From assembly GCA_902574035.1 (NCBI GenBank), contig CACGMC010000005.1:1-55131 (forward strand): a stretch of 55,131 nt of DNA, read 5' to 3'. Below, piece by piece: positions 24,272 through 35,489 of the stretch. The translations under genes and the position numbers were made by a program. The notes beneath the pieces are model-generated. The model worked only from the letters and a program-made list of their open reading frames with translations, had not been told where the DNA came from and did not search any database. Source of the DNA: an uncultured Pelagibacteraceae bacterium (GTDB lineage: Bacteria; Pseudomonadota; Alphaproteobacteria; Pelagibacterales; Pelagibacteraceae). How positions within the stretch are numbered: the stretch's first letter is position 1; each line of letters begins with the position of its first letter.

Positions 24272-25078
24272 ATGACAAAAAGTTTATTTTACTCAATAAT
24301 ATTTCATGCAGTGATGATTGTTTTAACAGCCTTATCATTACCCTTCATGTCTAGAGAACCCATTTCATTACCACCTATTGTTTCAGTTGAGCTTATTCAA
24401 ATAACAGATAAAACTAATATTCCCTTTGCTCCAAAAGCAAGAAAGATTATTGACAAAGTTAAAAAAGAGGAAAAAAGAGTAGTTTCAGAGCAAGCACCGC
24501 CTTCTGCAAAAGCTAAAGAAAAACCTGATAGAATACCTTTACCAAATGATCAAAAGGAAAAAAAAGAAATAATTAAAAAAAAACAAAATCCTGAAGAAAT
24601 CAAACCTCAAATAAGACAATCATCAGAGTTTGAAAAAGAAGAACTGATTAACACTAACGAAATAGCCGCATTAATAGATAAAGCTAAAGAGGAAAAAGCT
24701 TTAAAAGAAATAGAGAACAAAAAGTTAACACAAAGCAGTGTTAATAATAGTTTTGCCACTGGACTTTCTCTCTCCGAAGAAGATGCTCTTAGAGCGCAGA
24801 TATTTGGTTGCTGGAGTGTTCCTCTTGGTTTACCTTATGATAAAGACTTACTTGTAAAATTAAAATTGGAGCTAAAAAAAGATGGGACAATACTTAAATC
24901 TGAGATAGTTGATCATCAAAGAATGAATATGCCTGGACAAAAATTTTATAAAATACTTGCCGAAAGTGCCTTAAGAGCTGTAAGACTTTGCCAACCGTTA
25001 AAAGTACCCCCAACAGGATATGAGAAATGGAAGAATATTCAATTAAACTTTGATCCTACTGAGATGTTAAAAGGATAA
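24272..25078 (+). CDS. tolA: Tol-Pal system protein TolA
   Basis: 268 residues, shorter than E. coli TolA (421). An N-terminal membrane anchor (about residues 7-25, SIIFHAVMIVLTALSLPF) is followed by a periplasmic stretch rich in lysine, glutamate and proline (about 55-150) that replaces the long helical domain, and a C-terminal domain from about 165 with ALRAQIFGCWSVPLGLPYD and ALRAVRLCQPLKVPPTGYEKW. It links TolQR to TolB/Pal across the periplasm. The compressed middle region fits a very small cell with a narrow periplasm, though that link is inference. Confidence 0.9.
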   Translation: MTKSLFYSIIFHAVMIVLTALSLPFMSREPISLPPIVSVELIQITDKTNIPFAPKARKIIDKVKKEEKRVVSEQAPPSAKAKEKPDRIPLPNDQKEKKEIIKKKQNPEEIKPQIRQSSEFEKEELINTNEIAALIDKAKEEKALKEIENKKLTQSSVNNSFATGLSLSEEDALRAQIFGCWSVPLGLPYDKDLLVKLKLELKKDGTILKSEIVDHQRMNMPGQKFYKILAESALRAVRLCQPLKVPPTGYEKWKNIQLNFDPTEMLKG

Positions 25079-25084
25079 CTTTAT

Positions 25085-26422
25085 ATGAAGAAATTAATTA
25101 TTATATTTTTTATTTACCTAAACTCATTCTCTATATTAAATGCATTAATTAAAGTTGATATAACAAGAGGTAATTTAGATCCTTTACCTATTGCTGTCTC
25201 CCCATTGCACGTAGAAAACACATCTGATAAACTAGAAAATTTAGACGTTAAAAAACTTGGAATAAACATTTCATCGATTATAGAAAAAAACTTTAAATCA
25301 ACAGGTCTTTTTAATCCTTTAAAAAAAGAAGCATTTGTTCAAAAGCCTGACATAGCACATTTGAAGCCAAGATTTGAAGACTGGAGATTAATAAAAGCTC
25401 AAGCACTGGTAACAGGAAAGCTTTCAGTAAAAAACAACAAATTAAAAGTTGAATTTAGATTATGGGATTTGACAGCTTCAAAAGAAATGATTGCTTTATC
25501 ATTTACAACTACACCAACTAACTGGAGAAGGGTCGCTCATATAATATCAGATAAAATTTATGAAAGATTAACCGGTGAAGCAGGGTATTTTGATACAAGA
25601 ATAATTTATGTAGCAGAAAGTGGACCTAAAAACCAAAGAGTAAAAAAATTGGCTATAATGGATCAAGATGGAGCTAAAACAAAATATTTGACACTTGGAA
25701 ACGAACTAGTTTTAACTCCAAGATTTAACCCTAGCAATCAAATGGTAACATACTTATCTTATTTCAGAAATTTACCAAGAGTTTATTTATTAGATATTGA
25801 GACGGGAAAACAAGAGGTAGTCGGTAATTTTCCAGGAATGACGTTCGCTCCAAGATTTTCACCAGATGGAAAAAAAATAATAATGAGTTTTGCTAAAGAT
25901 GGGAATTCAGATATTTTTACTATGGATTTAGAAACAAGAGTCGTAGAAAGAATAACTGAACATTCGTCCATAGATACTTCACCCTCTTATTCTCCAGATG
26001 GTAAATATATTTGTTTCAATTCAGATAGAAGTGGTCTTCAACAAATTTACGTAATGAAAAGTGATGGCTCAAATGTAAAAAGAATAACTTTTGGCAATGG
26101 AATTTATGGAACTCCAGTTTGGTCGCCAAGAGGAGATTTGATCGCTTTTACTAAAGTAAGAAAGGGTAGATTTTATATAGGTGTTATGAGATCAGATGGG
26201 TCTGGCGAGAGATTGTTAACTGAAAACTTTTATCAGGAAGCTCCGTCCTGGTCACCTAATGGAAGGGTATTAGTTTTTTATAGAGAAACTAAATCTGGGC
26301 CACAAGGAAAAGGATTTAGCGCTAAATTATGGTCTATAGACATCACAGGTTATAATGAGAGAAAAATAAAGACAGAAACCGATGCTTCAGACCCATCTTG
26401 GTCCTCATTGTTATCAAAGTGA
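25085..26422 (+). CDS. tolB: Tol-Pal system protein TolB
   Basis: A 445-residue periplasmic protein. The first ~22 residues form a cleavable signal peptide. An N-terminal domain ([15 protein letters not shown] and GLFNPL) precedes a six-bladed beta-propeller with repeats such as [47 protein letters not shown] and [15 protein letters not shown]. It binds Pal and the C-terminal domain of TolA. The candidate pal promoter lies at its 3' end. Confidence 0.95.
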   Translation: MKKLIIIFFIYLNSFSILNALIKVDITRGNLDPLPIAVSPLHVENTSDKLENLDVKKLGINISSIIEKNFKSTGLFNPLKKEAFVQKPDIAHLKPRFEDWRLIKAQALVTGKLSVKNNKLKVEFRLWDLTASKEMIALSFTTTPTNWRRVAHIISDKIYERLTGEAGYFDTRIIYVAESGPKNQRVKKLAIMDQDGAKTKYLTLGNELVLTPRFNPSNQMVTYLSYFRNLPRVYLLDIETGKQEVVGNFPGMTFAPRFSPDGKKIIMSFAKDGNSDIFTMDLETRVVERITEHSSIDTSPSYSPDGKYICFNSDRSGLQQIYVMKSDGSNVKRITFGNGIYGTPVWSPRGDLIAFTKVRKGRFYIGVMRSDGSGERLLTENFYQEAPSWSPNGRVLVFYRETKSGPQGKGFSAKLWSIDITGYNERKIKTETDASDPSWSSLLSK

Positions 26423-26439
26423 GGTATTTATTGTATAAT
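26411..26439 (+). promoter_or_regulatory. candidate promoter of pal
   Basis: TTATCA at 26411-26416 and a perfect TATAAT at 26434-26439 are separated by 17 bases. The -35 element overlaps the last codons of tolB. A start near 26446 would leave a leader of about 53 bases before the pal ATG. That leader contains a perfect 10-bp palindrome, TTGTCGACAA, at 26473-26482, unusual in such AT-rich sequence, and an AGGGG ribosome site. An extra promoter would allow pal, a very abundant lipoprotein, to exceed tolQRAB. Confidence 0.55.
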
Positions 26440-26498
26440 TTAGGCTTGAATAATGTAGGATAATTTGAAATATTGTCGACAACAACTTAGGGGATACT

Positions 26499-26972
26499 AT
26501 GAAATTTAACAAAAATTTGAGAAACATATTTTTAATAATTTTTGCAACACTTGCACTAAGCGCATGTTCAACTGCAAAAAAATCACAAACATCTGGTGAT
26601 GTATATACTGGAAATGACACAGTTGAATATTTAGCAAGCGGTGTTAAAGATAGAGTGTTTTTTGCTACAAACAAATCATCGCTAACTTCTGCTTCAAGAG
26701 AAACTTTAAGAAAGCAAGCAACTTACTTAAGAAAGAATAAAAAACTTAACGTTACTGTTGAAGGTCACGCTGACGAAAGAGGCACAAGAGAATATAACTT
26801 AGCTTTAGGCGAAAGAAGAGCTAACGCAGTTAAAGATTATTTAATGACTTACGGAATTTCAGGAAAAAGAATTTCAGTTATTAGCTATGGTAAAGAAAGA
26901 CCTGTAAACTCAGAGTCAACTCCATTAGCGTGGTCTCAAAATAGAAGATCAGTTACTGTAAAAGTCAAATAA
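26499..26972 (+). CDS. pal: peptidoglycan-associated lipoprotein Pal
   Basis: 157 residues with a lipoprotein signal peptide ending in the lipobox LSAC (lipidated Cys23), a short linker and an OmpA-type peptidoglycan-binding domain: DRVFFATNKSSL, VEGHADERGTREYNLALGERRA and ISYGKERPVNSES. It anchors the outer membrane to the cell wall and is moved to division sites by Tol. It is preceded by a probable promoter of its own and followed by the clearest intrinsic terminator in the window, so a short abundant mRNA is expected. Confidence 0.96.
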   Translation: MKFNKNLRNIFLIIFATLALSACSTAKKSQTSGDVYTGNDTVEYLASGVKDRVFFATNKSSLTSASRETLRKQATYLRKNKKLNVTVEGHADERGTREYNLALGERRANAVKDYLMTYGISGKRISVISYGKERPVNSESTPLAWSQNRRSVTVKVK

Positions 26973-26993
26973 CCCATAAAATATTAATTTTAT

Positions 26994-27028
26994 AAAGACC
27001 CTTTGGTAAAACAAAGGGTCTTTTTTTT
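26994..27028 (+). terminator. intrinsic terminator after pal
   Basis: A 12-bp perfect stem, AAAGACCCTTTG (26994-27005) with CAAAGGGTCTTT (27012-27023), a six-base loop and an eight-T tail (27021-27028). It starts 21 bases after the pal stop. The T run ends 27 bases before the cpoB ATG, so this should strongly limit read-through into cpoB-tilS-ftsH. Confidence 0.92.
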
Positions 27029-27055
27029 GCCACTATGTCTAATTAAAAAAACAAC

Positions 27056-28009
27056 ATGAATATCTTCAAGAAAAATTATCTATTTTTAATTATAATATTT
27101 TATTTATTTAATTTAAATATTTTAAAATCTGACGAAAAAGTTAATGCAATAATTGATCAAATACAAATAATTTCACAAGATTTAAAAACACTTGAAAAAG
27201 CATTCTATAAAAAATCTGATATAGTTGATAAAAGCAAAACTTCAAATGTTAATAATTTAAATGAAGATGTTCTTACTAAACATTTGCTGCGTCTTAATGA
27301 AATAGAGGAACAATTCAGAGAGCTAACAAATAAATTTGAAGAAGTAAATTTTAAAATGGATAAATTATCTTCAAGAATAACAAAGATGCAATCAGACAAT
27401 CAAATGAGATTTTCAGATTTAGAAAATACTACCCCTAATGAAAATACAAATAAAAAAAAAGCTAAATTACCAGGAACAAGCGAGCCTAAAGACTTTGGAG
27501 CTACACCAGGGTACGATTCAACCAATCTTCCTCAAGAACAAGAAACAAGTTCAATTGGAACTACAGCAGCAGTCACTACAAGTGAAGCAGAAAGATCGGA
27601 GTCTTTACTTCCCAACAAATCTCCAAAAGAACAGTATGACTTTGCAATTAGTTTTATGAAAATTGGAGATTACGAAACTGCAGAATTCGCATTAAAAGAA
27701 TTTATAGATAAAAATAAAGATCATGACTTAGCGGGTAATGCACAATATTGGTATGGAGAAACATTCAGAATTAGACAACTATATTCAGATGCAGCAACAG
27801 CATACTTAGACGGATATCAAAATTATCCCAAAAGCGATAAAGCTCCAGATAATCTTCTTAAATTAGGTATTACAATGGTCCAACTTGGTGAAAAAGAACA
27901 AGGGTGCACAATGATAACAGGTATTAAAAAACAATATCCAAAAGCAAGTAAGTCTGTGTTACAAAAAGCTCAATATGAGCAAAAAAAATTCAATTGTTCT
28001 AAAACGTAA
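27056..28009 (+). CDS. cpoB: Tol-Pal associated coordinator CpoB (YbgF)
   Basis: A 317-residue periplasmic protein. The signal peptide covers about the first 25 residues. A coiled coil follows (roughly 30-125, with ILRLNEIEEQ-like heptads), then a Thr/Ser/Pro-rich linker, and from about 195 three TPR units beginning SPKEQYDFAISFMKIGDYETAEFALKEF and containing AQYWYGETFRIRQLYSDAATAYL. CpoB coordinates outer membrane constriction with cell-wall synthesis. It lies just after a strong terminator, and its last 35 bases overlap tilS in another frame. Confidence 0.88.
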   Translation: MNIFKKNYLFLIIIFYLFNLNILKSDEKVNAIIDQIQIISQDLKTLEKAFYKKSDIVDKSKTSNVNNLNEDVLTKHLLRLNEIEEQFRELTNKFEEVNFKMDKLSSRITKMQSDNQMRFSDLENTTPNENTNKKKAKLPGTSEPKDFGATPGYDSTNLPQEQETSSIGTTAAVTTSEAERSESLLPNKSPKEQYDFAISFMKIGDYETAEFALKEFIDKNKDHDLAGNAQYWYGETFRIRQLYSDAATAYLDGYQNYPKSDKAPDNLLKLGITMVQLGEKEQGCTMITGIKKQYPKASKSVLQKAQYEQKKFNCSKT

Positions 28010-28997
28010 AAATTGCTTTTCAAATTCTAGGCAATTATTAAATATCTATTTAAACTTCAAAAAAAAAATCCTAAAGCTTAGAACAAATAAGTTTTTAGTG
28101 GCAGTTTCGGGGGGACCAGATAGTCTTGCATTATCAGCAATGTGTAAAGCGTTTCAATCAAATGAAAAAAAAAAATTATTTTATTATGTTTATGTAAATC
28201 ATGGGATTAGAAAAAATTCACATTTGGAGGCAAAAAAGGTTCAAAAAATTTTAAATAAACAAAATATTTCATTAAAAATTGTTAATAATCAAAAAAAGAT
28301 AATTAATAATGTCCAGCATAATGCTCGAAAAGAAAGATATTCTCTATTAAATAAAGAATGTAAAAAAAAGAAAATTAAATTTATACTTACTGGGCATCAT
28401 AAAGACGATCAAATTGAGACTTTTTTAATTAGACTTTCTAGAGGGAGTGGAGTCCAAGGCCTTTCTTCTATGGGCAACATTTCATCTTTAAACAGTAAAA
28501 TAAAAATTTTCAGACCTTTTCTCTCCGAAAATAAAAAAGATCTAATTTTTACTTCAAAAAAAGTATTTGGGACTTATATAAAAGATCCAAGTAACAATAG
28601 TAAAAAGTTTTTAAGATCTAGTGTAAGAAAACTTTTACCAATATTAAAAAAACATGGTATAAGCAGCGAACAAATTTTAAAATCAATAAACAATCTAAAA
28701 TCTTCAAGCAAAACGATTAATACTTATTTTAAAGAAGTTTTTAAAAAAATCGTTAAACAAAAAGGTAAAAAGTTTTGTATTAATAAATATGATTTATTTA
28801 CTTTAAATGAAGAACTTCAAATAAAAACATTAGGACATATCATAAAATTTTTAAATCAAAAAGACTACCCTCCGAGATCTAAGAAAATATTGACAGCCCT
28901 TAAATTCTTGAACTCGCCCAAAGAATCAAAACATCAGCTTGGCGGTTGTTTGCTCACAAATAGAAATAACAACATATATGTTCAAAAATCATTATAA
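27975..28997 (+). CDS. tilS: tRNA(Ile)-lysidine synthetase
   Basis: A 340-residue PP-loop ATPase that modifies C34 of tRNA-Ile(CAU) to lysidine so that AUA is read as isoleucine. The ATP loop SGGPDS is at residues 45-50; YVNHGIRKNSHLEAKKV, TGHHKDDQIETFLIRLSRGSGVQGLSSM and FGTYIKDPSN follow. AUA codons are very common in this genome, making the enzyme essential. The start chosen (ATG 27975) lies inside cpoB because no later ATG, GTG or TTG precedes the ATP loop closely enough; the N-terminus is about 20 residues longer than usual. The C-terminal domain is shortened. Confidence 0.88.
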   Translation: MSKKNSIVLKRKNCFSNSRQLLNIYLNFKKKILKLRTNKFLVAVSGGPDSLALSAMCKAFQSNEKKKLFYYVYVNHGIRKNSHLEAKKVQKILNKQNISLKIVNNQKKIINNVQHNARKERYSLLNKECKKKKIKFILTGHHKDDQIETFLIRLSRGSGVQGLSSMGNISSLNSKIKIFRPFLSENKKDLIFTSKKVFGTYIKDPSNNSKKFLRSSVRKLLPILKKHGISSEQILKSINNLKSSSKTINTYFKEVFKKIVKQKGKKFCINKYDLFTLNEELQIKTLGHIIKFLNQKDYPPRSKKILTALKFLNSPKESKHQLGGCLLTNRNNNIYVQKSL

Positions 28998-29028
28998 TAA
29001 AAGGATTTAAGGAAGATATTTTGCCTTA

Positions 29029-29057
29029 TTTACAACTATTTTCTTTTCAAATATTAC
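29029..29057 (+). promoter_or_regulatory. candidate promoter of ftsH
   Basis: TTTACA at 29029-29034 and TATTAC at 29052-29057, 17 bases apart, lie in the 94-base gap before ftsH, giving a leader of about 28 bases. The -35 box is good, the -10 fair. No sigma-32 consensus was recognised, although ftsH is often heat-induced. In AT-rich sequence such matches arise by chance. Confidence 0.35.
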
Positions 29058-29091
29058 TTGTTTATTGTAAAAAAATACTTATTTAAAAATT

Positions 29092-30987
29092 ATGAACTTT
29101 AAAAATTTATTAATGTGGGCCATTATAATTTTCCTTTCAGTAGGATTATTTAATATGTTTCAAGATCCTAAGAAGATCAACTCAAATAATAATAAAATGG
29201 CTTTTTCAAAGTTTTTAACGGAAGTTGATTCTGGAAGAGTTGTTGAAGTCCAAATTCAAGGAAATAATATTTCCGGTGTATTAGCTGATGGAAACAACTT
29301 CACCACATTCTCACCTAATTATCCAAATCTAGTTGAAAAATTATCTGATAAAGGAGTTAGTATAACAGCTTCTCCAAAAGAGGATAAAATGCCTTCTCTA
29401 TTAGGAATACTTCTATCATGGTTTCCAATGCTTTTATTAATTGGAGTGTGGATTTTTTTCATGCGACAAATGCAAGGTGGAAAAGGTGGAGCCATGGGCT
29501 TTGGAAGATCGAAAGCTAAATTATTAAATGAAGCTACGGGAAAAGTTACATTTAATGACGTGGCAGGGGTTGAAGAAGCAAAAGAAGAAGTAGAAGAAAT
29601 AGTTGAATTTTTAAGAGATCCAAAAAAATTTAGTAGACTTGGCGGTAAAATCCCAAAAGGTGCTTTATTAATTGGACCACCAGGAACAGGAAAAACTTTA
29701 TTAGCAAAAGCCATAGCTGGCGAAGCCAATGTTCCTTTTTTTTCCATATCTGGCTCAGACTTTGTTGAAATGTTTGTAGGAGTTGGAGCTTCTAGAGTTA
29801 GAGATATGTTTGAACAAGGTAAAAAAAATTCTCCATGTATTATATTCATAGATGAAATTGATGCTGTGGGAAGAAGTAGAGGCGCGGGTCTAGGTGGCGG
29901 AAATGACGAAAGAGAACAAACTTTAAACCAGTTATTAGTTGAAATGGACGGTTTCGATACTAATGAAGGTATAATTTTAATTGCCGCTACAAATAGACCA
30001 GACGTACTGGATCCAGCATTATTAAGACCAGGGAGATTTGATAGACAAGTAGTTGTCGGAAACCCAGATATTATAGGCAGAGAAGCGATTTTAAAAGTGC
30101 ATATTAAAAAAATTAATACAGGTCCAGATGTAAAATTAAGAACTATAGCGAGAGGGACGCCAGGATTTTCAGGCGCTGATCTAGCAAATCTTGTCAATGA
30201 GGCAGCTCTTTTAGCCGCTAGAAAAAATAAAAGAGTAGTAACAATGTCTGATGTTGAAGATGCTAAAGATAAAGTAATGATGGGTGCTGAAAGAAGATCA
30301 ATGGTTATGAGTGAGGACGAAAAAAAACTTACTGCATATCATGAAGGTGGTCATGCCATAGTAGCTCTCAATGAAAAAGCTTCTGATCCTATTCATAAAG
30401 CTACAATTATTCCGAGAGGAAGAGCATTAGGAATGGTAATGAGATTACCTGAAAGAGACCAATTATCAGTCACAAGAGAAAAAATGCACTCAGATATAGC
30501 TGTTGCTATGGGAGGAAGAATAGCTGAAGAAATTATTTTTGGTCATGATAAAGTTACTTCAGGAGCCTCGTCAGACATTGATATGGTGACAAAAATGGCA
30601 AAAAACATGGTGACCAAATATGGGATGAGCGCAGAATTAGGAACTATAGCATATGGTGAAAATGAGGAAGAAGTCTTTTTAGGCAGATCAGTAACTAAAC
30701 AACAGAATATGTCCGAGGAAACAGCAAGAAAAGTTGACTCAGAAGTAAAAAAAATAGTTGATAAAGGGTATGAAAGGGCTAGAGCAGTGCTTACGGAAAA
30801 AATTGACGATTTACATAAAATTGCAAAAGCTTTGTTGGTTTATGAGACTTTGTCCGGCGATGAAATAAGAGATTTAATCTTAAAAGATAAAAAACCAACT
30901 AGATCATTCGAAAGCGATAAACAAGAAGATACTAAGGAAACTTCAGCTTTAGGAACTATAGGCCTGAAACCTAAACCTGTAGTTTAA
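29092..30987 (+). CDS. ftsH: ATP-dependent zinc metalloprotease FtsH
   Basis: A 631-residue membrane-anchored AAA+ protease that degrades misassembled membrane proteins and regulators. Two membrane helices (about 5-22 and 102-123) flank a periplasmic domain. Walker A GPPGTGKT is at 195-202, Walker B is [11 protein letters not shown], and the second region of homology is [21 protein letters not shown]. The zinc-binding HEGGH is at 417-421, with the third ligand region near [10 protein letters not shown]. The length is normal for alphaproteobacteria. It stands between tilS and folP, an order also found in other alphaproteobacteria, and may receive its own promoter. Confidence 0.97.
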   Translation: MNFKNLLMWAIIIFLSVGLFNMFQDPKKINSNNNKMAFSKFLTEVDSGRVVEVQIQGNNISGVLADGNNFTTFSPNYPNLVEKLSDKGVSITASPKEDKMPSLLGILLSWFPMLLLIGVWIFFMRQMQGGKGGAMGFGRSKAKLLNEATGKVTFNDVAGVEEAKEEVEEIVEFLRDPKKFSRLGGKIPKGALLIGPPGTGKTLLAKAIAGEANVPFFSISGSDFVEMFVGVGASRVRDMFEQGKKNSPCIIFIDEIDAVGRSRGAGLGGGNDEREQTLNQLLVEMDGFDTNEGIILIAATNRPDVLDPALLRPGRFDRQVVVGNPDIIGREAILKVHIKKINTGPDVKLRTIARGTPGFSGADLANLVNEAALLAARKNKRVVTMSDVEDAKDKVMMGAERRSMVMSEDEKKLTAYHEGGHAIVALNEKASDPIHKATIIPRGRALGMVMRLPERDQLSVTREKMHSDIAVAMGGRIAEEIIFGHDKVTSGASSDIDMVTKMAKNMVTKYGMSAELGTIAYGENEEEVFLGRSVTKQQNMSEETARKVDSEVKKIVDKGYERARAVLTEKIDDLHKIAKALLVYETLSGDEIRDLILKDKKPTRSFESDKQEDTKETSALGTIGLKPKPVV

Positions 30988-30990
30988 TTA

Positions 30991-32052
30991 ATGATAAAAT
31001 ATTACACAAGAGCGTGTAATTTTAAATACGGTTTAACTGCAAAAAAATTAATAAATGCTAAAAAGGCCCTACCTTTGTGTGGAAACAAAAATATATCTTT
31101 TAACGAAATAGAGATAATTACTAGAAATAAAAAAAAAATTAGCACCAAAATAATTAATTACAAAAAAACGAATTTATTAAGTGTTTCCTTAAGAAATAAA
31201 GTACGAAAAGATTTAAAGAATATAACATCAAAAAGAAAAAACTTTCTTAATTTTGTGAATTTTGCTGAGCCATCTATAATGGGCATCTTAAACCTTACTC
31301 CAGATAGTTTCTCAGATGGTGGCAAATATAATAAAAATAATAAATCCTTAAAACGTATTACTGAAATGATACAATATGGGGCAAATATAATTGATGTAGG
31401 TGGAGAGTCTACGAGACCAGGTTCCAAAACTATCAATCCAGAAATTGAATGGAGACGTGTTAAATTTGTATTTAAAAAATTCAAAAAAAGACACAAAAAG
31501 ATTTGTCTGTCTATTGATACAAGAAAATCTGATTTAATGACAAAAAGTATTAAATATGGTGTTGATTTAATTAATGACGTTTCTGGTTTTAATTATGATA
31601 ACAACGCTATAGAAAAATTAAAGAAGTATAACATCGCAAAAGTACTCCACCACATGCAAGGAACACCAAATACAATGCAAAAAAATCCATATTACAAAAA
31701 CGTACTTTTGGATATTTATGATTTTTTTGAAAAGAAAATCAAAAAGAACTTTGACAATAAAAAAATTGTTTTAGATCCTGGTATTGGTTTTGGTAAAAAT
31801 TTGAAACATAATTTGACTTTAATTTCTAAAATATCTTTGTTTCATAGTCTTGGATTTCCTATTTTGGTTGGGACCTCAAGAAAGAGATTTATTAATCAAA
31901 TAGCTGGAAAATATGATAGCAATGATAGAACTGGAGGAACAATAGCTTCAGTTCTTTTTTTACTTTCCCAGGGTGTGCAAGTATTTAGAGTACACAACGT
32001 TAGAGAGGTTAAGCAAGGAATTTTAGTTTTTAAAAAAATTTTGTCTAATTAA
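30991..32052 (+). CDS. folP: dihydropteroate synthase, with N-terminal extension
   Basis: 353 residues. The catalytic TIM barrel begins near residue 90: IMGILNLTPDSFSDGG, IDVGGESTRPGS, SIDTRKS, NDVSGF, HMQGTPNTMQ, VLDPGIGFGK and GTSRKRF are the complete set of DHPS motifs. It condenses p-aminobenzoate with the pterin pyrophosphate in folate synthesis. The first ~90 residues (including ALPLCGNKNISFNEIEIITR) are an extension absent from E. coli FolP but, as I recall, shared by many alphaproteobacterial homologues. Its TAA shares a base with the glmM ATG. Confidence 0.92.
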   Translation: MIKYYTRACNFKYGLTAKKLINAKKALPLCGNKNISFNEIEIITRNKKKISTKIINYKKTNLLSVSLRNKVRKDLKNITSKRKNFLNFVNFAEPSIMGILNLTPDSFSDGGKYNKNNKSLKRITEMIQYGANIIDVGGESTRPGSKTINPEIEWRRVKFVFKKFKKRHKKICLSIDTRKSDLMTKSIKYGVDLINDVSGFNYDNNAIEKLKKYNIAKVLHHMQGTPNTMQKNPYYKNVLLDIYDFFEKKIKKNFDNKKIVLDPGIGFGKNLKHNLTLISKISLFHSLGFPILVGTSRKRFINQIAGKYDSNDRTGGTIASVLFLLSQGVQVFRVHNVREVKQGILVFKKILSN

Positions 32053-33383
32053 TGAAAAATAAATATTTTGGCACTGATGGAATAAGAGGAACTGTTAATA
32101 AAGGTAACATAACTGGTGAGAAATTTTTCAAATTTGGATTGGCATCAGGTACGTATTTTAAAAATCAAAACAAAACAAAACAAATTGCAATTATCGCCAA
32201 AGACACAAGACTATCAGGATACACTTTAGAACCAGCTTTAGTATCTGGATTGGTCTCTGGCGGCATGAATGTATTCACTTTAGGTCCTTTACCAACTAAC
32301 GGACTTGCTATGCTAACCAAATCCATGAAAGCAAATATGGGTATCATGATCACGGCTTCTCACAATCCTTATTATGATAATGGTTTAAAATTATTTGGTC
32401 CAGATGGAATGAAATTGTCTGACAAAATAGAAAAAAAAATAGAAAAATTGATTGATGCAAAAAATACAAAACAACTTACAAATCCTAAATTATTAGGAAG
32501 AGTAAAAAGATTGGAAGACGGAAACGATAAGTATATTAAAATACTTAAAAATAATTTTCCAAAATCCTTTCACCTAAAGGGGACTAAAATAGTTTTAGAT
32601 TGTGCCAATGGAGCTTGCTATAAAGCTGCTCCAAAATTATTGAAAGAATTGGGGGCCAATGTTATTTCAATTGGAATAAAACCAAATGGTTTAAACATTA
32701 ATGAAAAATGTGGATCTACGTGTCCATCAAAAATCAAAACAGCCGTTAAAAAATATAAAGCTAATGTTGGTATCTCATTTGATGGTGATGCGGACAGAAT
32801 TATTATGTGTGACGAAAAAGGAAAAATAGTGGATGGAGATCAAATTATAGCAATGTTAGCTAAAAGATGGAAGTCAAAACGAATTTTAAAAGGAGGAGTT
32901 GTTGGAACTTTGATGTCTAATTATGGATTAGAAAAGTTTTTAACTGATAAAAACATAAAATTCTCAAGATCCAAAGTAGGAGATAGATATGTTAAAGAAA
33001 AAATGAAAAAATTAAATTTTAATTTGGGTGGAGAGCAATCTGGTCATATAATTTTAGGAAAATTTGCTACCACGGGTGATGGATTGTTAGTTGCTTTGGA
33101 AGTTTTATTTTCTCTTAGAAAAGGAAGAAAGGCAAGCAGCTTGCTTAATGTTTTTAAACCATTACCTCAAATATTGGAAAACGTTATTGTTAAAAACAAG
33201 AACATAATTAATAGTTTAAACTGTAAAACTGCTATAAAAAAAGCTAATAAACTTATGGGACAAAAGGGGAGAATTTTAGTTAGAAAATCTGGCACTGAAC
33301 CAAAGATTAGGATAATGGCCGAGTCATATGATAAAAACTTGATTTTGAAATGTATAAAAATAATTAAAAATTCAATAAAATAA
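32052..33383 (+). CDS. glmM: phosphoglucosamine mutase
   Basis: A 443-residue alpha-D-phosphohexomutase converting glucosamine 6-phosphate to the 1-phosphate for UDP-GlcNAc, peptidoglycan and lipid A. KYFGTDGIRGTVN opens the protein, ITASHNPYYDNGLKLF carries the phosphorylated Ser103, GISFDGDADRIIMCDEKG binds magnesium, GGEQSGHII contacts the sugar and RILVRKSGTEPKIRIMAE the phosphate. Complete, starting with a one-base overlap with folP; the next start follows immediately. Confidence 0.95.
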   Translation: MKNKYFGTDGIRGTVNKGNITGEKFFKFGLASGTYFKNQNKTKQIAIIAKDTRLSGYTLEPALVSGLVSGGMNVFTLGPLPTNGLAMLTKSMKANMGIMITASHNPYYDNGLKLFGPDGMKLSDKIEKKIEKLIDAKNTKQLTNPKLLGRVKRLEDGNDKYIKILKNNFPKSFHLKGTKIVLDCANGACYKAAPKLLKELGANVISIGIKPNGLNINEKCGSTCPSKIKTAVKKYKANVGISFDGDADRIIMCDEKGKIVDGDQIIAMLAKRWKSKRILKGGVVGTLMSNYGLEKFLTDKNIKFSRSKVGDRYVKEKMKKLNFNLGGEQSGHIILGKFATTGDGLLVALEVLFSLRKGRKASSLLNVFKPLPQILENVIVKNKNIINSLNCKTAIKKANKLMGQKGRILVRKSGTEPKIRIMAESYDKNLILKCIKIIKNSIK

Positions 33384-35488
<2,105 letters not shown>

Positions 35489-35489
35489 A

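Noticed and set aside
29319-30197. A 292-codon open frame antisense to ftsH.
   Set aside because: It is a shadow of the strongly conserved ftsH frame. The protein is proline/serine-rich without recognisable domains, and there is no gene-like context.
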